Source of the DNA: Clostridiales bacterium UBA2432 | Lineage (GTDB): Bacteria > Bacillota > Clostridia > Lachnospirales > Vallitaleaceae | Direction of reading: 5' to 3' | Assembly: GCA_002342805.1 (NCBI GenBank) | Contig: DDQW01000013.1 | Span: 1 to 13,882, forward strand | DNA: 13,882 bases | In this document: piece by piece, positions 1-6,786 of the stretch | How the letters are laid out: each line of letters opens with the position of its first letter | Numbering within the stretch: the first letter of the stretch is position 1 | Made by a program: the position numbers and the translations under genes | The notes under the pieces: generated by a model | Told to the model about the DNA's origin: nothing | Databases searched by the model: none | Seen by the model: the letters and a program-made list of their open reading frames with translations, nothing else

Positions 1-17
1 TATATCTATAATAGTTA
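1..17 (+). mobile_element. Right-end tail of an upstream IS91-like element
   Basis: The first bases (TATATCTATAATAGTTA) match the last bases of the IS91-like elements ending at 13765, 10695 and 2005, so another copy of the same element finishes here and most of it lies outside the window. The terminal GTTA (14-17) is the same four bases found at every other right end in the window, and a minus-strand cargo gene follows, as at the other copies. Confidence 0.75.
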
Positions 18-136
18 TGTGTAGTATACACCGTCAGCACCGGAACAACCCTAATTTATGTTGCACAACCTATTAATATTTCAATTTATATACATTTTTG
101 TAATATACAAGACATTCTTAAAAGTAACACATAACC
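14..136. repeat. Inverted repeat GTTATGTG / CACATAAC downstream of the RepA_N-like gene
   Basis: GTTATGTG (14-21) and CACATAAC (129-136) are perfect 8-base inverted repeats bounding the noncoding stretch between the IS end and the stop codon at 142. No gene is visible between them; two CGGTG copies lie on the minus strand near 30-42. The polarity (GTTA outside-in) is opposite to that of an attC site, so this is either a derived cassette boundary or chance. Confidence 0.3.
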
Positions 137-141
137 CTACA

Positions 142-510
142 TTAAGTACGAGAAATCTCGTTAATATAAATGTGATTTGGTTTACCAACTATTTGTTTTT
201 CTCTTTCAATTAATTCATATTTTTCTAATCGTTTCAACATGCTAGTTGGTGTACTTCCATCAGTTACTCCAATAACAGTGGCAATCTCATAGTTTCTTAC
301 ATTGACATATTGCCTACCATTTTTGTCATTCTTACCATTCCGCTTCATTTCTTCGACCAAATAGCCATATAGAATTACATCATTATGGTATAAACGTGGT
401 CTATCACCTGAATTATTGTACTTTGGATTTATTAATAGTTCCGTAGGAATTGTGATTGTACTTCCATATGCTTCAATTAGCTTATCTACATTATCAGCTG
501 ATTTGTTCAT
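142..510 (-). CDS. Small winged-helix protein resembling the RepA_N (replication initiator A N-terminal) domain
   Basis: The 122-residue product looks like the N-terminal domain of RepA_N-type plasmid replication initiators. It has a PTELLINPKY segment (residues 22-31), an LYGYLVEEM helix (about 47-55), a DKNGRQYV turn (62-69), and a winged-helix core with a recognition-helix region around TSMLKRLEKYELIERE followed by the GKPNHIYI wing at the C-terminus. This recognition comes from family memory, not a search. Full initiators are usually much longer, with a second C-terminal domain, so this is a stand-alone domain that might bind DNA as a regulator rather than start replication. The start is supported by GAGGAGGT just upstream of the ATG. 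It has no operon partner. It sits between an IS91-like right end and an attC-like half site, so it is probably a single-gene cassette. Confidence 0.75.
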   Translation of the reverse strand: MNKSADNVDKLIEAYGSTITIPTELLINPKYNNSGDRPRLYHNDVILYGYLVEEMKRNGKNDKNGRQYVNVRNYEIATVIGVTDGSTPTSMLKRLEKYELIEREKQIVGKPNHIYINEISRT

Positions 511-590
511 AAACTACCTCCTCAAGTTTATATAATTGCAATTTATTAAAAATGCCTTGTATATTCATTTCAAAACCCAGGCGTATATTG

Positions 591-659
591 CGCATAACGG
601 ACCACCGGTTTACCACCCACACCCGACTCGGTTAGCAATCGTAGTGTTGGAAATCGTAT
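591..659. repeat. Half of an attC-like site, cut by the IS91-like element
   Basis: The spacer upstream of the RepA_N-like gene is GC-richer than its surroundings and has no ORF. It begins with GCATAACGG (ATAAC at 594-598) and stops where the IS91-like left end begins at about 660. On the far side of that element the flank starts GTTATCGG (2002-2009), so ATAAC/GTTAT would pair if the element were removed, as in the intact site at 3331-3440. That the site was split by insertion is an inference. Confidence 0.4.
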
Positions 660-777
660 GTTGAACTAAATCGCTACGCGATAGCTTTTTACCTTTTCTC
701 TAATTACTTTGTATCTTTATACTAATCCTTTCATGTAAACTAAAATGTTACTATTTTTGTTTTGAAAGGAGCTTTTT

Positions 778-896
778 ATGTATCAATCTTATGTTTCACA
801 ATTAATTTTTGAAATGGAACTACGTGGTTATAGTCCTCGTACACTCCACTAGTATTCCAAGTATCTTCATCGATTTCTTACGCTTACCAACAAACC
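778..896 (+). pseudogene. 5' fragment of the IS91-like tyrosine recombinase gene
   Basis: The reading frame begins MYQSYVSQLIFEMELRGYSP and is almost identical to the start of the recombinase in the element at 12466-13765. This is the N-terminal SAM-like (core-binding) domain of tyrosine recombinases. Codon 25 is TAG (850-852) where the sister copy has TCG, and the frame is cut after about 40 codons by the IS3 insertion at 897. No catalytic residues remain. GAAAGGAG sits 6 bases before the ATG. It is clearly a dead fragment. Confidence 0.85.
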
Positions 897-915
897 TTGG
901 ATAGTCAACACTTTT

Positions 916-1609
916 CTAGACAACTTTTTTAAGGTGAAAATTTCGATACTCAACGGGTGTCAAATGATCTAATGATGAATGGATTCTTTGATTGTTGAAC
1001 CAGTAAACATATTCTGATAGTTCATAGTCCAATTCATCTAAGTTGTCAAAGGTATATTGTCTAACAAATTCTGTCTTAATTATTTTAAAGGTTGCTTCAG
1101 CAACAGCATTATCATAAGGACAACCTTTCATACTGAGAGAACGATTGATGACGAAAGTCTCAAGTGTTTCATCAATTATTTTGTTCTTAAATTCATTGCC
1201 TCGATCAGTGTGGAAAATATTGATTTTTGATAGATTGTTTTTTACTGAAGCAAATGCACGTGACACCAACTGGGCATCCTTATTTCTACCAGCGCTATAA
1301 CCGATTATTTCACGATTGAAGAGATCTATAAGGACACATATATAATTCCCAACTGCCTCCAACCCTTACATAGGTTAAATCACTTACCACAACATTTAGA
1401 TAGTCTTGATCATCAAACTTTCTATCTACTAAATTAGCAACGTTATCTTCATTGCATTTTGCAACATGAAGTTTATATTGGGATACAGTATATGAAGAGA
1501 CCAATCCCTCCTGCTTCATAATACGGCCAATACGGCGGCGGGAGACTTTTAAACTTTCTTTAGCTAGTTCCTTTTTGATTTTTCGCGTGCCGTAGTTATT
1601 GCTGCTTGC
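916..1609 (-). pseudogene. IS3-family transposase orfB (DDE integrase domain), deleted and frameshifted
   Basis: This is the catalytic half of an IS3 transposase. In one frame, residues NNYGTRKIKKELAKE through SRRRIGRIMKQEG and VVSDLTYVRVGG are readable (1609 down to about 1355), carrying the first catalytic Asp (SDLTYV). The frame then shifts by one base at about 1350, in a GGG run after AGT. The rest continues as NYICVLIDLFNREIIGYSAG, with the second Asp in FHTDRGNEF and the Glu in NAVAEATFKIIKTEF, and ends at a TAG stop. The N-terminal HTH_21 part is missing because the sequence after NDILKQAA of orfA jumps straight into the middle of orfB. With both a deletion and a frameshift it cannot make active transposase. 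Confidence 0.85.
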
Positions 1610-1869
1610 TTTAAAATGTCGTTTTCCATTAACAATTGTTGGTTTTGTTTTTTGAGTTTTGCCAGCTCCTGTTGTTCTGGCGTTAAATTATCTTTTTCTT
1701 TAAAGGAACCGCTATTGGCTTCTTGGGCAATCCATTTATCAAGGGTTGAATATCCAACATCGTATTCTTTGGTAATTTCGCACTTGCGTTTACCATTTTT
1801 ATAAAGCTGAACTAACTGGTGTTTGAACTCTGGTGTAAAGGTACGTCTTGGTCTTTTAGACTGGGTCAT
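1564..1869 (-). CDS. IS3-family orfA (helix-turn-helix protein) with altered C-terminus
   Basis: The 101-residue product begins MTQSKRPRRTFTPEFKHQL and carries a helix-turn-helix (KCEITKEYDVGYSTLDKWI, about residues 29-47) and a leucine-zipper-like region (ELAKLKKQNQQLLMENDILKQ, about 68-88). This matches the DNA-binding, multimerising OrfA of IS3 elements. AAAGGAG lies 7 bases before the ATG. The last residues (TTAREKSKRN) do not belong to OrfA: they come from the out-of-frame reading of orfB sequence joined by the internal deletion. The protein may still be made and bind the IS ends, but with no working OrfB the element is inactive. Confidence 0.8.
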   Translation of the reverse strand: MTQSKRPRRTFTPEFKHQLVQLYKNGKRKCEITKEYDVGYSTLDKWIAQEANSGSFKEKDNLTPEQQELAKLKKQNQQLLMENDILKQAAITTAREKSKRN

Positions 1870-1948
1870 GGTTGTACTCCTTTAGGTGTATATATTTATG
1901 ATACATGACCTTAAAATAACTGTCCAGTTAAGTATAACCTATCCAACT

Positions 1949-1977
1949 TGCCCTGTCTTTGGATGGGGTATTTTTTT
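1949..1977 (+). terminator. Terminator-like hairpin in the IS91-like right end
   Basis: TGCCC (1949-1953) can pair with GGGTA (1966-1970), with one G-T wobble, and is followed by seven T residues. It reads as a rho-independent terminator for plus-strand transcription, closing the element's own genes, and is also part of the conserved right-end fold. The homologous stems at 10640 and 13709 have more mismatches. Confidence 0.5.
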
Positions 1978-2029
1978 GAGTCATCGGATACATCTATAAT
2001 AGTTATCGGATGAAATTGATCGTAATGTG

Positions 2030-3298
2030 TCAAAACAGTATTTCTTTCAACTCATTTATTTGATTTTCTAAAGTTTCTTTCTCTTCTCTTTCAGACCTAT
2101 TAAACATTGATTGTCTCTTTGATTTAGTATCTAAATGACATTCATAGACATCTCCAAGTCCCTTACTAATGAAATATTCTCTGGACTCATATTTAGGTAT
2201 TGGAACTGTGATTAAAGTACCTTTCTTATTTATCAAGCCTTTTATTTTGTGCAAATCCAACATATTATGTAATCCTCTATCCAATGAGATAAAAAAAGGT
2301 AGATAAAAATCACCTTCTCCTCCAATTGCAAACTGTCGTTCTAAAAATCGAGGAATCATAAAATCCCATGCAATATTATCCAAGCGATCAAACAACCTTT
2401 CTTGTTTCATGTTTCTAGCTATTTTGTTAAATATTGAAGTTTTTGGATTCTTATCAAAATACTCAAATGCAATAATCGCTTCTCTATCTAGATATACCCC
2501 AACTACTTCATTTATATAATTAAAGTAATCTTTCATTTTATTTCTTGCATTACATTTACTTTTGTACTGAATTTTAATCATACCTATTATACTAAGAAGA
2601 ATATTCCTTTGTAATCTTAAAACATCTTTATTATACCCAAGCATTTCTTTGTTGTTAAACACTAAATCAAGTAAACTCCTTGCGTACTTTCTCGCTTCAT
2701 TTCTTGAAATCGTATACTCAACTATACCTTTTTCAATATAGTTCTTAGTATTTATACTTTTGAATAATTCAAGACTTTCAATGTTATGTATTATTGCTTC
2801 TTCTGAATCCTTATTTATCTCATATCGATGGTTATATATTTGCTTCATGTTCTCAGTTAGATAGAAATTGTAATCATAATTAAAGTCAAATCTAATCAAC
2901 ATATCAATCAAACTATAAACTGAATTACTAGCATCTCCCATCCCTTTTCCTTCAACAAACTTTTCAATGTAGCTTGCAAAATTTGTATCAAAAGCAATAG
3001 AATAATCTACTCTGAAGTAAGTTGTCTTATTCGTAATCATTTCAGATAACATTTTCTTCTCAGTAAAATACAAACTAAATGAATCAAAATAAAATGAAAG
3101 AAATTCTTTGTTGCTATCAATAACTTTTTTCAGCCTCTTTATTTGGTCAAACTCCCTGTACTCATCTAATGTAACCACAGCTTTATACTTATCTAGATCT
3201 CCTCTAAATTGAGTACATGCCACTAGTACATCCGCAGGAGTCCTAGCATGAGTTAGGTCATAGGCTAGTTCACTTAAATACTGATATTCTAAAGACAT
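2030..3298 (-). CDS. Uncharacterised 422-residue protein, possible PIN-like nuclease
   Basis: The product begins MSLEYQYLSELAYDL. I chose the ATG at 3298 because GGAGG lies 5 bases before it; an in-frame TTG four codons upstream overlaps the binding site. I do not recognise the family with certainty. A hydrophobic stretch ending in Asp-Thr-Asn (SIAFDTNFASYIEKF, D104-T105-N106) looks like motif 1 of PIN-type metal-dependent RNases. Later acidic positions (D312 in WDFMIPRF, D340 in SLDRGLHNML) could complete such a site. The C-terminus (about 395-422) is a charged coiled-coil-like tail. The PIN reading is an inference from short motifs; the spacing is much longer than in small VapC toxins. The start lies 33 bases from an attC-like palindrome and the stop 25 bases from an IS91-like end, so it occupies one cassette-like unit. 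Confidence 0.6.
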   Translation of the reverse strand: MSLEYQYLSELAYDLTHARTPADVLVACTQFRGDLDKYKAVVTLDEYREFDQIKRLKKVIDSNKEFLSFYFDSFSLYFTEKKMLSEMITNKTTYFRVDYSIAFDTNFASYIEKFVEGKGMGDASNSVYSLIDMLIRFDFNYDYNFYLTENMKQIYNHRYEINKDSEEAIIHNIESLELFKSINTKNYIEKGIVEYTISRNEARKYARSLLDLVFNNKEMLGYNKDVLRLQRNILLSIIGMIKIQYKSKCNARNKMKDYFNYINEVVGVYLDREAIIAFEYFDKNPKTSIFNKIARNMKQERLFDRLDNIAWDFMIPRFLERQFAIGGEGDFYLPFFISLDRGLHNMLDLHKIKGLINKKGTLITVPIPKYESREYFISKGLGDVYECHLDTKSKRQSMFNRSEREEKETLENQINELKEILF

Positions 3299-3330
3299 AA
3301 ATACCTCCAATAACTAATCAATTTTTTCTG

Positions 3331-3440
3331 ATAACGTTCTCGCAGTTTCCGACGTTCCTTTCTTTTTCACGTCTTAGCAGAAAAAGTGTCGCAAGTCTTG
3401 TGACATCGGAAGGAATGTAGAAAAATGTCGTGTTATACGT
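3331..3440. repeat. attC-like imperfect palindrome between two cargo genes
   Basis: The outer arms ATAACG (3331-3336) and TGTTAT (3431-3436) pair. Inside them, CGCAGTTTC pairs with GAAAAATGTCG with bulges, and CGACGTTCCTT (3350-3360) pairs with AAGGAATGTAG (3410-3420) with one mismatch and a wobble. The centre holds two smaller hairpins: CTTTTT/AAAAAG, and TCGCAA/TTGTGA with a wobble. AAC and GTT as the inner ends of the outer arms, unpaired bulges and a branched centre are the architecture of integron attC sites. The upstream HEPN gene's stop codon (3433-3435) lies inside it and the next gene's start is 33 bases beyond. The outer boxes fit RYYYAAC/GTTRRRY only loosely. Confidence 0.6.
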
Positions 3441-4386
3441 TCGTGCGTTTTCTATAAATTTCTTTAATTAAATAATTTAAATACATAAAAGCTGAATAGT
3501 ATTCAAAGTCATCGATAACGCAATTTTCTTCCATATGTTTGATTTCTTTAATTATTTCAGGAACATCTATAAACTGTTTTCTCAATATGCTGGTTAATTT
3601 CATGAATAGCTATATTATAATAATTCTTATATCTAGGCGCGGATTCAATTAAATTTAATGCTTTTTCTATATACTTAATTGAGTAAATGGTATCTTCATT
3701 TAAAAGGTCTAGATATTCATGAATCATTGAAAATAATGTATCAACGTCATTTCTTATTGATATGTTTTTAATCTGGCGGACTTTCTTCAAGAAATTTTTG
3801 CATATTTTCTTTTGCTTTTTTAATATCATATCAAAATACATATTTAAATATCTTTTATGTTTATTAATCAAATCTTCAATAATAATTCTATTCCTAGTCT
3901 GATTATCCCATGATCCTTCACTATATTTTCTATAAAAAATCATTGATTCATCATTTGATTTTGTAAAAACATCTTTTCCAATCCAAAATACTGATGATAC
4001 TAAATTATTGTTTTTATCCCTAGATATTGGATGTCCAATAAGTTCATTTCTTAATTCCCTAATAAATTTTTTTCAGCAGAATTACTATATTGCAATTGAA
4101 ATATTTGTAATATTTCATCCACTAAATCCTGTTGAACATATAGAATTTGTAATAATGCAGTACAATTAAAAATATAGTCATACATCCCTCTATATGTTTT
4201 AAACCGCTCTGAATTACTTTCATTCAGTACAGGCATTGTGTCATAAAAAAGATGCATTACTTCACCATAATAATTATTTCTCTTAGAATCATCAAAATTT
4301 AAACGATTCTGTATATATGTATGACTTAACACAATACTATTCCATATTGAGGTTATTACATTAAGTTTATTAATTATAATGTCCAT
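3433..4386 (-). pseudogene. HEPN-type protein gene, broken by two compensating frameshifts
   Basis: Three successive reading frames join into one protein of about 317 residues. Frame one (MDIIINKLNVITSIWNS...) runs from the ATG at 4386, with AGGAGG 5 bases upstream, to an A-run near 4070. Frame two continues KKFIRELRNELIGHPISRDK through MIFYRKYSEGSWDN to about 3600. Frame three continues SILRKQFIDVPEIIKEIKH to TAA at 3433. The total span is an exact multiple of three, so the two shifts cancel. RNELIGH (about residues 113-119) fits the R-x4-6-H signature of HEPN ribonucleases, and the mostly helical surroundings agree; HEPN proteins are common in toxin-antitoxin and abortive-infection systems. 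Substrate and partner are unknown. The stop sits inside the attC-like site. The frameshifts may be real decay or homopolymer sequencing errors. Confidence 0.6.
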
Positions 4387-4519
4387 CGTATCCTCCTAGC
4401 ATGACGTAAAACAGGTGTTGGATAAACCGTTATTGCGGTGGCTTTTCAACTTCTTTTTATTTACTCTCCATTTCGTTATGATAAATATGTCACTATTTTT
4501 ATCTCGAAAGGAGTTTTTT

Positions 4520-5422
4520 ATGTCTTATGAAAACTATATTAACTTAGCAATCGATGAAATGAACCTTCGTGGTTATTCAATCAGAACTATCGGTTCATAT
4601 TCTGCCAATCTTCGTAAGTTCTTATTATTTATTAACAAACCAGTTGATGACCTTACAACTGAAGATGTTCGATTTTTTTTACTTGATCTCAAATCTAGGC
4701 ATCTATCCACAAGTTACATCAATGGTTCTTATTCTGTCTGCCAATTGTTCTTCAAATCTGTTCTTAAAAAACCATTTTCTTTGGACGATATTCCTCGTGT
4801 TAAAAATTCCAAGAAACTTCCGGTTGTTCTTTCTAGATTTGAAGTCAGTACCATCCTTGATGTCACTTCTAATATGAAGCACAAAGCAATCTTTCGGAAT
4901 TATCCTTCGGATAACAGCTTCGCGCCTTTGTTCGTCAGGTTCATTAATGACCGCCTATTCATCCGGCCTTCGTGTCAGCGAAGTTGTTAACCTTAAACTT
5001 TCTGATATTGACTCTGAAAATATGCAACTTCTCGTTCGCTCCGGCAAAGGAAACAAAGACCGTTACACACTTCTTTCTAGAAAAACATTATTGTTTCTTA
5101 GACAATACTACAAATCCTATCGCCCAACTGATTGGTTATTTTACAGCGGACTTGATAAAACGAGACCTCTTTCTTCCCCAACCGCTCAAAAAGTTTTTAA
5201 GGATTCAACGATTAAAGCCAATATCAGTAAATCTGTAACGATACATACCCTTCGTCATTCATTTGCCACTCATCTTCTGATGACGGTGCTAATCTTGTCA
5301 CTATACAAACCTTACTGGGTCATAAAAACATTAAGACCACTATGGTTTATCTGAATCTGGCACCCGGAAAGATTCTTTCCACGTTAAGTCCTTTTGATAT
5401 GGAAGTGCCGGATGACAAGTAA
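4520..5422 (+). pseudogene. IS91-like element tyrosine recombinase, disrupted
   Basis: The gene starts at the ATG preceded by GAAAGGAG and begins MSYENYINLAIDEMNLRGYS. The N-terminal SAM-like domain (about residues 1-90) is followed by the catalytic domain, where all hallmarks are readable across frames: Arg in SSGLRVSEVV, His-x-x-Arg in HTLRHSFATH, His in LLGHKNI, and the nucleophile Tyr in TTMVYLNL. Two lesions break it. A 52-base insertion at 4895-4946 separates KHKAIF from MTAYSSGLR. One base is missing near 5278, between ATHLL and DDGANLVTIQ. The stop TAA (5420-5422) overlaps the transposase start. It lacks the extra domain that marks integron integrases (IntI), so it should not be called IntI. 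Confidence 0.85.
4895..4946 (+). repeat. 52-base insertion with a hairpin, inside the recombinase gene
   Basis: The bases between the codons for KHKAIF and MTAYSSGLR do not belong to the recombinase family and shift the frame. The insert contains a perfect hairpin TTATCC-ttc-GGATAA (4900-4914) followed by a GC-richer tail. No target duplication is evident. Confidence 0.5.
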
Positions 5423-6536
5423 AATCCAACGTATTCTTTCAGCTGCAACTGTAGAATACATTAATAACAACCATGTTTCTTTCCAACAAGTCAAAGCATT
5501 GAACGCTATTGGTTCATGCAGAACTAAAAACATGGGCACTCACAGTTTATCATGTTCTTGTGGTCATATGAAGACCATCAACAACTCTTGTGGCAACAGG
5601 CATTGCCCTGTCTGTGGTTCTTTCAAAAAAGAACTCTGGGTCATGAAACAGCAAGAGTCTTTGCTTCCTTCTCACTATTTTCATTTGGTTTTCACTTTAC
5701 CGGACACCTTGAATTCCTTTATATATTTCAATCAGAAGGAACTCTATTCCTTAATGTATCAAGCAGCTTCTAAAACTTTACTTGAATTATCTGCTAATAA
5801 ATTTAGCGTTACCCCAGGTTTTACCTTGGTTCTTCATACTTGGGGACAAAATCTTGGGTATCATCCACATCTCCATTGTATTCTTGCAGGCGGTGGACTA
5901 TCTCTTGACCAAACCCATTTTAAGACCTTTAAGAAAAAATTCTTCATCCATATCAAAATCTTATCTGCTTTATTCAAGGGCAAATTTCTTCATGGATTCA
6001 AAGAATTACTGACTCCGGGTTCTCTTTATTCACCGAATAATCTCCAGAATACGTTAACGTCTTTTCTTGACGATTTATATTCAAAAGATTGGGTTGTCTT
6101 TTCGAAGCCTGTTTTTAAATGTGCCGCTCATGTTATTAAGTATCTTGCTAGGTACACACATCGGGTTGCAATTTCGGATCACCGTATTATTTCAGTTACC
6201 GATACATAGGTCTCTTTCAATTATCTTGACAATCGTGACGGCAAGAAGAAATCTCTAACTTTGTCTCAAGAAGAATTTGTCCATCGATTCTTGATGCATA
6301 TATTACCTTATAAGTTCGTAAAAATTAGACATTATGGTTTTCTTTCCAATCGCTTTAGATCAGAAAAGGTTGCTTTATGCCGAAAGCTTATTGCAAGACA
6401 AAAGGGAGTGAAATTAATATTTCCCAAACTTCCGGATAAGTTAACACTTCTTGAGTCATTAATAGGCAAAGAAAACTTGTGTTGTCCTAAATGTGGAAGA
6501 TATTTCACCTATAATCATGAGGTTTGTTTAACATAA
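5412..6536 (+). pseudogene. IS91-family HUH/Y2 rolling-circle transposase with in-frame amber codon
   Basis: Starting at the ATG that overlaps the recombinase stop (translational coupling likely), the product begins MTSKIQRILSAATVEY and would be 374 residues. It shows the IS91 layout: an N-terminal zinc finger (CSCGHMKTINNSCGNRHCPVCG, about residues 48-69, first part CSC, then C and HCPVC), the HUH motif in HPHLHCILAGGG, and the paired tyrosines in KYLARYTHR. The C-terminus carries a second Cys pair (CCPKCGRYFTYNHE). These enzymes nick the element's origin end and drive one-strand transfer. Codon 266 is TAG (6207-6209), where the sister copy has a sense codon (SNEVSFSY). The frame continues cleanly afterwards (VSFNYLDNRDG). 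The truncated product keeps both HUH and tyrosines but lacks about 108 C-terminal residues. Confidence 0.88.
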
Positions 6537-6571
6537 ACCCGTTAACCTCATATTTTTCAAAAGCCTCTTAA

Positions 6572-6588
6572 TTGGGGAGGGGGAAGTT
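6572..6588 (+). other. Conserved G-rich box 3' of the transposase gene
   Basis: TTGGGGAGGGGGAAGTT is repeated exactly at 13554-13570 in the other IS91-like element, again shortly after the transposase stop and preceded by GCCTCTT in both. The surrounding noncoding sequence has diverged much more, so the box appears to be under constraint. It may be part of the element's replication origin or a binding site for the transposase; its role is unknown. Confidence 0.6.
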
Positions 6589-6722
6589 ATGTCCAAAATC
6601 ATGGAATCATAACTTTTGATCTCACTTTTCGAGAAAACCTTTTAATAAAATATAATTTTTTGTGATGGTTGCTTACATACTCTTTCCTAGACATCCGCGG
6701 CTTCGTCCAACACAATGTCTCT

Positions 6723-6770
6723 CGTCATCAGCTCTACCTTATTGGTAGGGCTTTTTCTTTGATGATGACG
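6723..6770 (+). terminator. Two-stem fold and terminator at the IS91-like right end
   Basis: An outer stem CGTCATCA (6723-6730) pairs perfectly with TGATGACG (6763-6770). Inside it CTACC (6734-6738) pairs with GGTAG (6744-6748), followed by CTTTTTCTTT. The inner hairpin plus T-run would terminate plus-strand transcription; the outer stem is probably the origin-end fold read by the transposase. The other copies keep the layout with different bases. Confidence 0.6.
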
Positions 6771-6786
6771 GATACATTTCTAATAG

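Larger units (their letters stand above)
897..1946 (-). mobile_element. IS3-family insertion sequence, internally deleted, inside the IS91-like element
   Basis: The two ends form imperfect inverted repeats starting TTGGATAG, with about 24 of 35 positions matching, including TTGGATAG and GGACA/AGACA blocks. The boundaries could be one base further in (898-1945). At about 1.05 kb it is shorter than the usual 1.2-1.5 kb of IS3 elements, and the ORFs explain why: the end of orfA and the start of orfB are missing. No target duplication is visible (left flank AAACC, right flank CTTGCC), and the flanks are not adjacent parts of the host element, so insertion was accompanied or followed by a deletion. 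Confidence 0.85.
660..2005 (+). mobile_element. IS91-like element, remnant, interrupted by an IS3-family copy
   Basis: The left end is GTTGAACTAAATCGC with a perfect 5-base hairpin ATCGC-tac-GCGAT (670-682), nearly identical to the left end at 12466. The right end (1947-2005) carries the conserved terminal block ending CTATAATAGTTA. Only about 237 bases of the left part and 60 of the right part remain around the IS3 element; the rest of the recombinase gene and the whole Y2 transposase gene are missing. A complete copy should be about 2.35 kb, judged from 4417-6789. A promoter-like TATACT lies at 718-723 and GAAAGGAG precedes the ATG. It cannot move by itself but could be acted on in trans if its ends are intact. 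Confidence 0.8.

Noticed and set aside
14..136. Treating GTTATGTG...CACATAAC as a complete attC site
   Set aside because: The polarity is reversed (GTT outside, AAC inside, opposite to R''/R'), and an 8-base pair over 120 bases is not rare enough on its own.
511..590. Sigma-70 type promoter for the RepA_N-like gene
   Set aside because: TTGAAA and TAATAA-like hexamers can be found on the minus strand, but the spacing is about 19 bases and the AT-rich context makes chance matches likely.
4520..5422. Tyrosine recombinase as an integron integrase (IntI)
   Set aside because: It is part of the IS91-like element, overlaps the transposase gene, occurs in all copies with coding sequence, and shows no IntI-specific insertion between the catalytic boxes.
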